Part shown: positions 59,851 through 64,000 of the stretch, one piece after another | Numbering within the stretch: the first letter of the stretch is position 1 | Layout of the letters: the number at the start of each line of letters is the position of its first letter | Assembly: GCA_045807745.1 (NCBI GenBank) | Contig: JBJMGT010000035.1 | Coordinates: 124,001 to 188,000, forward strand | DNA: 64,000 nt | Direction of reading: 5' to 3' | DNA from: QHXQ01 sp045807745 | GTDB taxonomy: Bacteria > Acidobacteriota > Blastocatellia > Pyrinomonadales > Pyrinomonadaceae | The notes under the pieces: generated by a model | Seen by the model: only the letters and a program-made list of their open reading frames with translations | Database searches by the model: none | What the model was told of the DNA's origin: nothing | Translations under genes and position numbers: made by a program

Positions 59851-61083
59851 ATGGCTGAGTTTATCTGTCGTTTGGGGACGCCGGCGGGCGAGGTGGTGAC
59901 GCGGACGGTCGAGGCTGTGGGCGTGCAGGAGGCGCGCGTGCGCTTAGAGAGCGAGGGCTTTCGCGTCTTCTCCGTCGCGGCCCCGCGCACGCGTGGCGTG
60001 GCCATGCTCACGCGTGGCGGTAAAGGGGGCACGAACGCGCGCGTCAAGGCCGGCGACTTTCTCCTATTCAATCAACAACTCGCCGCGCTGCTCCGCGCAG
60101 GGATTCCGATTTTGCAATCCATCGCGATGCTCCGCAGGCGTGCGACGAGCGCGCGGCTGCGTAGTTTGCTCGGCGACGTGGAGGATAAGATTCGCGGCGG
60201 CATGGCCTTGTCGGCCGCCTTTGCCGCGCAGGGGCCGGTCTTCCCGCGCATCTACACGGCTTCGATTCTCGCGGGCGAACGCTCCGGCGCGCTCGACGAC
60301 GTGCTCAACCGCTACAACGCGTTCATGCGGCGCGGCGTCGAAGTCCGGCGCAAGATTCGCGGCGCGCTCGCTTATCCGATCTTTTTGTTGTTCGCCTCCG
60401 GCGGCATGGTCACGTTTTTGACGCTCTACGTCGTGCCGCGCATGCAGCGTCTGTTCCAAGGCTTTAATCAGACCCTGCCGTTCATCACGACGATGGTGGT
60501 CGGTCTCTCAAGTTGGCTCGGCGCGAATCTCATCTGGTTCGGCCCGTTGGTGCTCGGTGTCGCCGCGCTCTTGGCCTTCTGGTCGCGCACACCGGGCGGG
60601 CGCGTCACGGTTGATCGCATACTATTAAAGATACCGATTGCCGGGCAGTTGATCCGCCAACTCGCCATCGCGCAGGTGACGCGCTCGCTCTCGACCTTGC
60701 TCGCGGGCGGCATCACGCTGGTCGAGTCTTGGGAGATAGCGGCCGAGTCGGTCACAAACCGGGAACTCAGGGCGCGTAGTTCCAGCATCCTGCCGCTCAT
60801 CCGCGAGGGGCGCTCGTTTACTGAGAGTCTGGAGACGGCCCGTTGGATTCCGGCCCTTGCGCTCGACATGATCGGCGTGGGCGAGCGGTCGGGCAGTTTG
60901 CGGGAGATGCTGGAAGAGGTGGCGAGCTTTTATGATGCCGAATCGGAGGTGCGCCTTGAGCAGTTGACGACCGTGCTTGAACCTGCAATCCTGCTCGTCA
61001 TGGGCGGGGTCGTCATCACGATCTTGCTGGCGATCTACTTGCCGATTGTGCAGTCGATCTCAAACGTCTCGGCGATGCACTGA
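59851..61083 (+). CDS. Type II secretion / type IV pilus inner-membrane protein (GspF/PilC-like)
   Basis: The 410-aa protein has two T2SSF domains, each with a helical cytosolic part and membrane helices. The first starts FLLFNQQLAALLRAGIPILQ and ends near YPIFLLFASGGMVTFLTLYV; the second starts QLAIAQVTRSLSTLLAGGIT with VGERSGSLREMLEEVASFYD and a last helix ILLVMGGVVITILLAIYLPI. It forms the platform of the pseudopilus or pilus motor. It is followed by the ATPase and secretin genes on the same strand, giving the order F-E-D. Confidence 0.92.
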   Translation: MAEFICRLGTPAGEVVTRTVEAVGVQEARVRLESEGFRVFSVAAPRTRGVAMLTRGGKGGTNARVKAGDFLLFNQQLAALLRAGIPILQSIAMLRRRATSARLRSLLGDVEDKIRGGMALSAAFAAQGPVFPRIYTASILAGERSGALDDVLNRYNAFMRRGVEVRRKIRGALAYPIFLLFASGGMVTFLTLYVVPRMQRLFQGFNQTLPFITTMVVGLSSWLGANLIWFGPLVLGVAALLAFWSRTPGGRVTVDRILLKIPIAGQLIRQLAIAQVTRSLSTLLAGGITLVESWEIAAESVTNRELRARSSSILPLIREGRSFTESLETARWIPALALDMIGVGERSGSLREMLEEVASFYDAESEVRLEQLTTVLEPAILLVMGGVVITILLAIYLPIVQSISNVSAMH

Positions 61084-61173
61084 CGGCGGGCAGTCTGGCG
61101 GCTGTTTCCCGCATCTGACACTCTTTGGGCTTGAACTTTCGGAAACCCCCAGCCCCGACAATCCACAGGACTT

Positions 61174-62898
<1,725 letters not shown>

Positions 62899-63037
62899 TC
62901 AGTAGTCCGTTGTCCGTTGTTAGCTGCTGGCTACGTTTTCGGTTTTCTGGAACAATTTTCCTGTCGGAACGTGTGAATAGAACCGGAGACGCTGACCCAG
63001 CGCAACGGACTACGGACAACTGACCACGGACAAACTC
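62899..63037. repeat. Heptad inverted repeat (GTCCGTT / GGACAAC type)
   Basis: Left units AGTCAGT, AGTCCGT, TGTCCGT face right units GGACTAC, GGACAAC, TGACCAC, GGACAAA across a longer, non-repeated centre. It shares the GTCCGTT core with the repeat at 45624-45736. Confidence 0.75.
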
Positions 63038-63052
63038 TTGATGAGGATCGAT

Positions 63053-64000
63053 ATGAACTACAAAGCCTCCTCCTCGGCGCGCGCCCTGACGGCGCTCGTC
63101 GTCGTCTGCTGCTTGCTGCTCGCGCCCATTGCGGCGCTGGCGAAGAAGGGCGATAAGAATTTCAATCGCGGGACTGAGTACGAGCGGATGCAGCAGTGGG
63201 AGCGCGCCGCGCAGGAATTCGCGCTGGCGGTCGCCGCTAATCCGTCGGACGCGGAGTATCAACTCCATTACCGCCGCGCCGTCTTCAACGCCTCGCAGAC
63301 GTTCATGCAGCAAGGGCGCTCTTTGGCCGAACAGGGCGACTACGTGGGCGCGTATAACGCCTTCCGGCAAGCCTACGGCTACGATCCCATTAACGAGTTG
63401 GCCGCCGCCGAGATGGAGCGCATGCTCCGGCTGCAACATGAGAAAGAGAGCCGCAATAACGGCACACCGAACGGCAACAACCACGCCGGGGCGAACGGCT
63501 CAGGCTCGGTCAGTCGCAACGATGTGCCGGCCGACGGGGCCGCGAACATAGCCGCAGCTTATCGCGCGCAAGGCGGCCCGGTCGCGCAGCCCACGGGGCG
63601 CGCCGAGCAGTTGCGCGTCATCAATTATAGTGGCGACCTCGAACAGTTCATCCGGCAGTTGGCCAACGAGCTAAATCTCAACGTCATCTTCGACCGCGAC
63701 TTCCCGAAGCGCACGCTCAACATCCAACTGCGCGACGTGACGACCGCCCGCGCGCTCGATCACATCTTCCTTGCGCAAGGCTTGTTCTTCCAGAAACTTG
63801 ATCGGCGCACGATCCTCGTCGCCGATCAATCGAAGCGCCCGCAGTATCAGCAGTTGGTCTTGCGCACTTTCTTCCTGTCGAACACCGATCCGAACGAGGC
63901 GCGCTCGCTCATCCAGTCGGCACTGCCGGCCAATTCTGGGCGCGCGCCGCAGGTCGTCCCGAACAAGCAGACCAACAGCATCACCGTGCGCGACACGCCG
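63053..64000 (+). CDS. Secretin-type outer-membrane protein (GspD-like), 3' partial
   Basis: The gene runs off the window; 316 codons are present. ATG 63053 follows AGGA at six bases; ATG 63041 is in frame. A signal peptide (LTALVVVCCLLLAPIAALA) precedes TPR-like helices (NRGTEYERMQQWERAAQEFA, then QGDYVGAYNAFRQAYGYDP). A linker leads to a secretin N-domain (RVINYSGDLEQFIRQLANEL, FDRDFPKRTLNIQLRDVTTA) and an N1-type domain (RTFFLSNTDPNEARSLIQSA) near the end. The beta-barrel part is not yet reached. It completes a secretion or pilus gene set with GspF and GspE. Confidence 0.85.
   Translation, partial: MNYKASSSARALTALVVVCCLLLAPIAALAKKGDKNFNRGTEYERMQQWERAAQEFALAVAANPSDAEYQLHYRRAVFNASQTFMQQGRSLAEQGDYVGAYNAFRQAYGYDPINELAAAEMERMLRLQHEKESRNNGTPNGNNHAGANGSGSVSRNDVPADGAANIAAAYRAQGGPVAQPTGRAEQLRVINYSGDLEQFIRQLANELNLNVIFDRDFPKRTLNIQLRDVTTARALDHIFLAQGLFFQKLDRRTILVADQSKRPQYQQLVLRTFFLSNTDPNEARSLIQSALPANSGRAPQVVPNKQTNSITVRDTP

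Overview
The window is GC-rich chromosomal DNA that most resembles an Acidobacteriota genome, probably the Blastocatellia/Pyrinomonas side. The main evidence is two secreted proteins of the VWFA-related type typical of Acidobacteria, a TonB-dependent receptor with an N-terminal carboxypeptidase-regulatory-like domain and no SusD partner, and many secreted glycosidases with Tat or Sec signals. This placement is inferred from protein families, not from a phylogenetic marker.

Layout. (1) 1-32.7 kb is a glycan- and sugar-utilisation region: a ribose-type ABC permease, a GmhA-like sugar-phosphate isomerase, a Tat-exported GH38 alpha-mannosidase, a CehA/McbA-type metallohydrolase, a large TonB-dependent receptor, a raffinose-synthase-like (Sip1-type) galactosidase, GH20, then a tightly packed minus-strand operon ROK kinase > GH13 > GH3 > GH92. 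An unrecognised secreted protein and a plus-strand set follow: a second GH38, an MFS transporter, an IolC-like kinase and a Cgl0159-type aldolase-like protein. A class II aldolase lies just beyond. Two GH38, GH92, GH20 and GH3 together suggest mannose-rich, GlcNAc-containing glycans as the target. (2) 32.8-35 kb holds tRNA-Ala(CGC), an HNH endonuclease gene, a broken 5' tRNA half and an AlaX-type alanyl-tRNA editing protein. (3) 35-38.8 kb holds an M61 peptidase, a lipid kinase and a secreted metallo-beta-lactamase-fold protein. (4) 38.9-40.5 kb is an AT-richer island with an unrecognised 371-aa protein and a PIN-domain toxin-like protein. (5) 40.5-43.2 kb holds guaB and a RodZ-like gene. (6) 43.3-50.8 kb is a bacterial microcompartment locus: two hexameric shell proteins, one pentamer, an aldehyde dehydrogenase with a long C-terminal extension, an ACT (UPF0237) protein with an encapsulation-peptide-like N-terminus, a zinc-ribbon membrane protein, a UPF0210/DUF711 protein, a small hypothetical and a POTRA protein. 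(7) 50.8-59.5 kb holds DinB, a possible structured RNA, a BON protein, an ECF sigma and anti-sigma pair, a three-gene Nramp/outer-membrane/CNBD-DUF1003 operon and two VWFA proteins. (8) 59.8 kb to the end holds type II secretion or type IV pilus genes (gspF-, gspE- and gspD-like), the last cut by the window end.

The best candidates for something undescribed are the microcompartment with its ACT/UPF0210 pair, the tRNA-half/HNH/tRNA arrangement, the PIN-plus-371-aa pair in the AT-rich island, and a family of seven-base-periodic inverted repeats that fills four gaps of the microcompartment operon and two other gaps.
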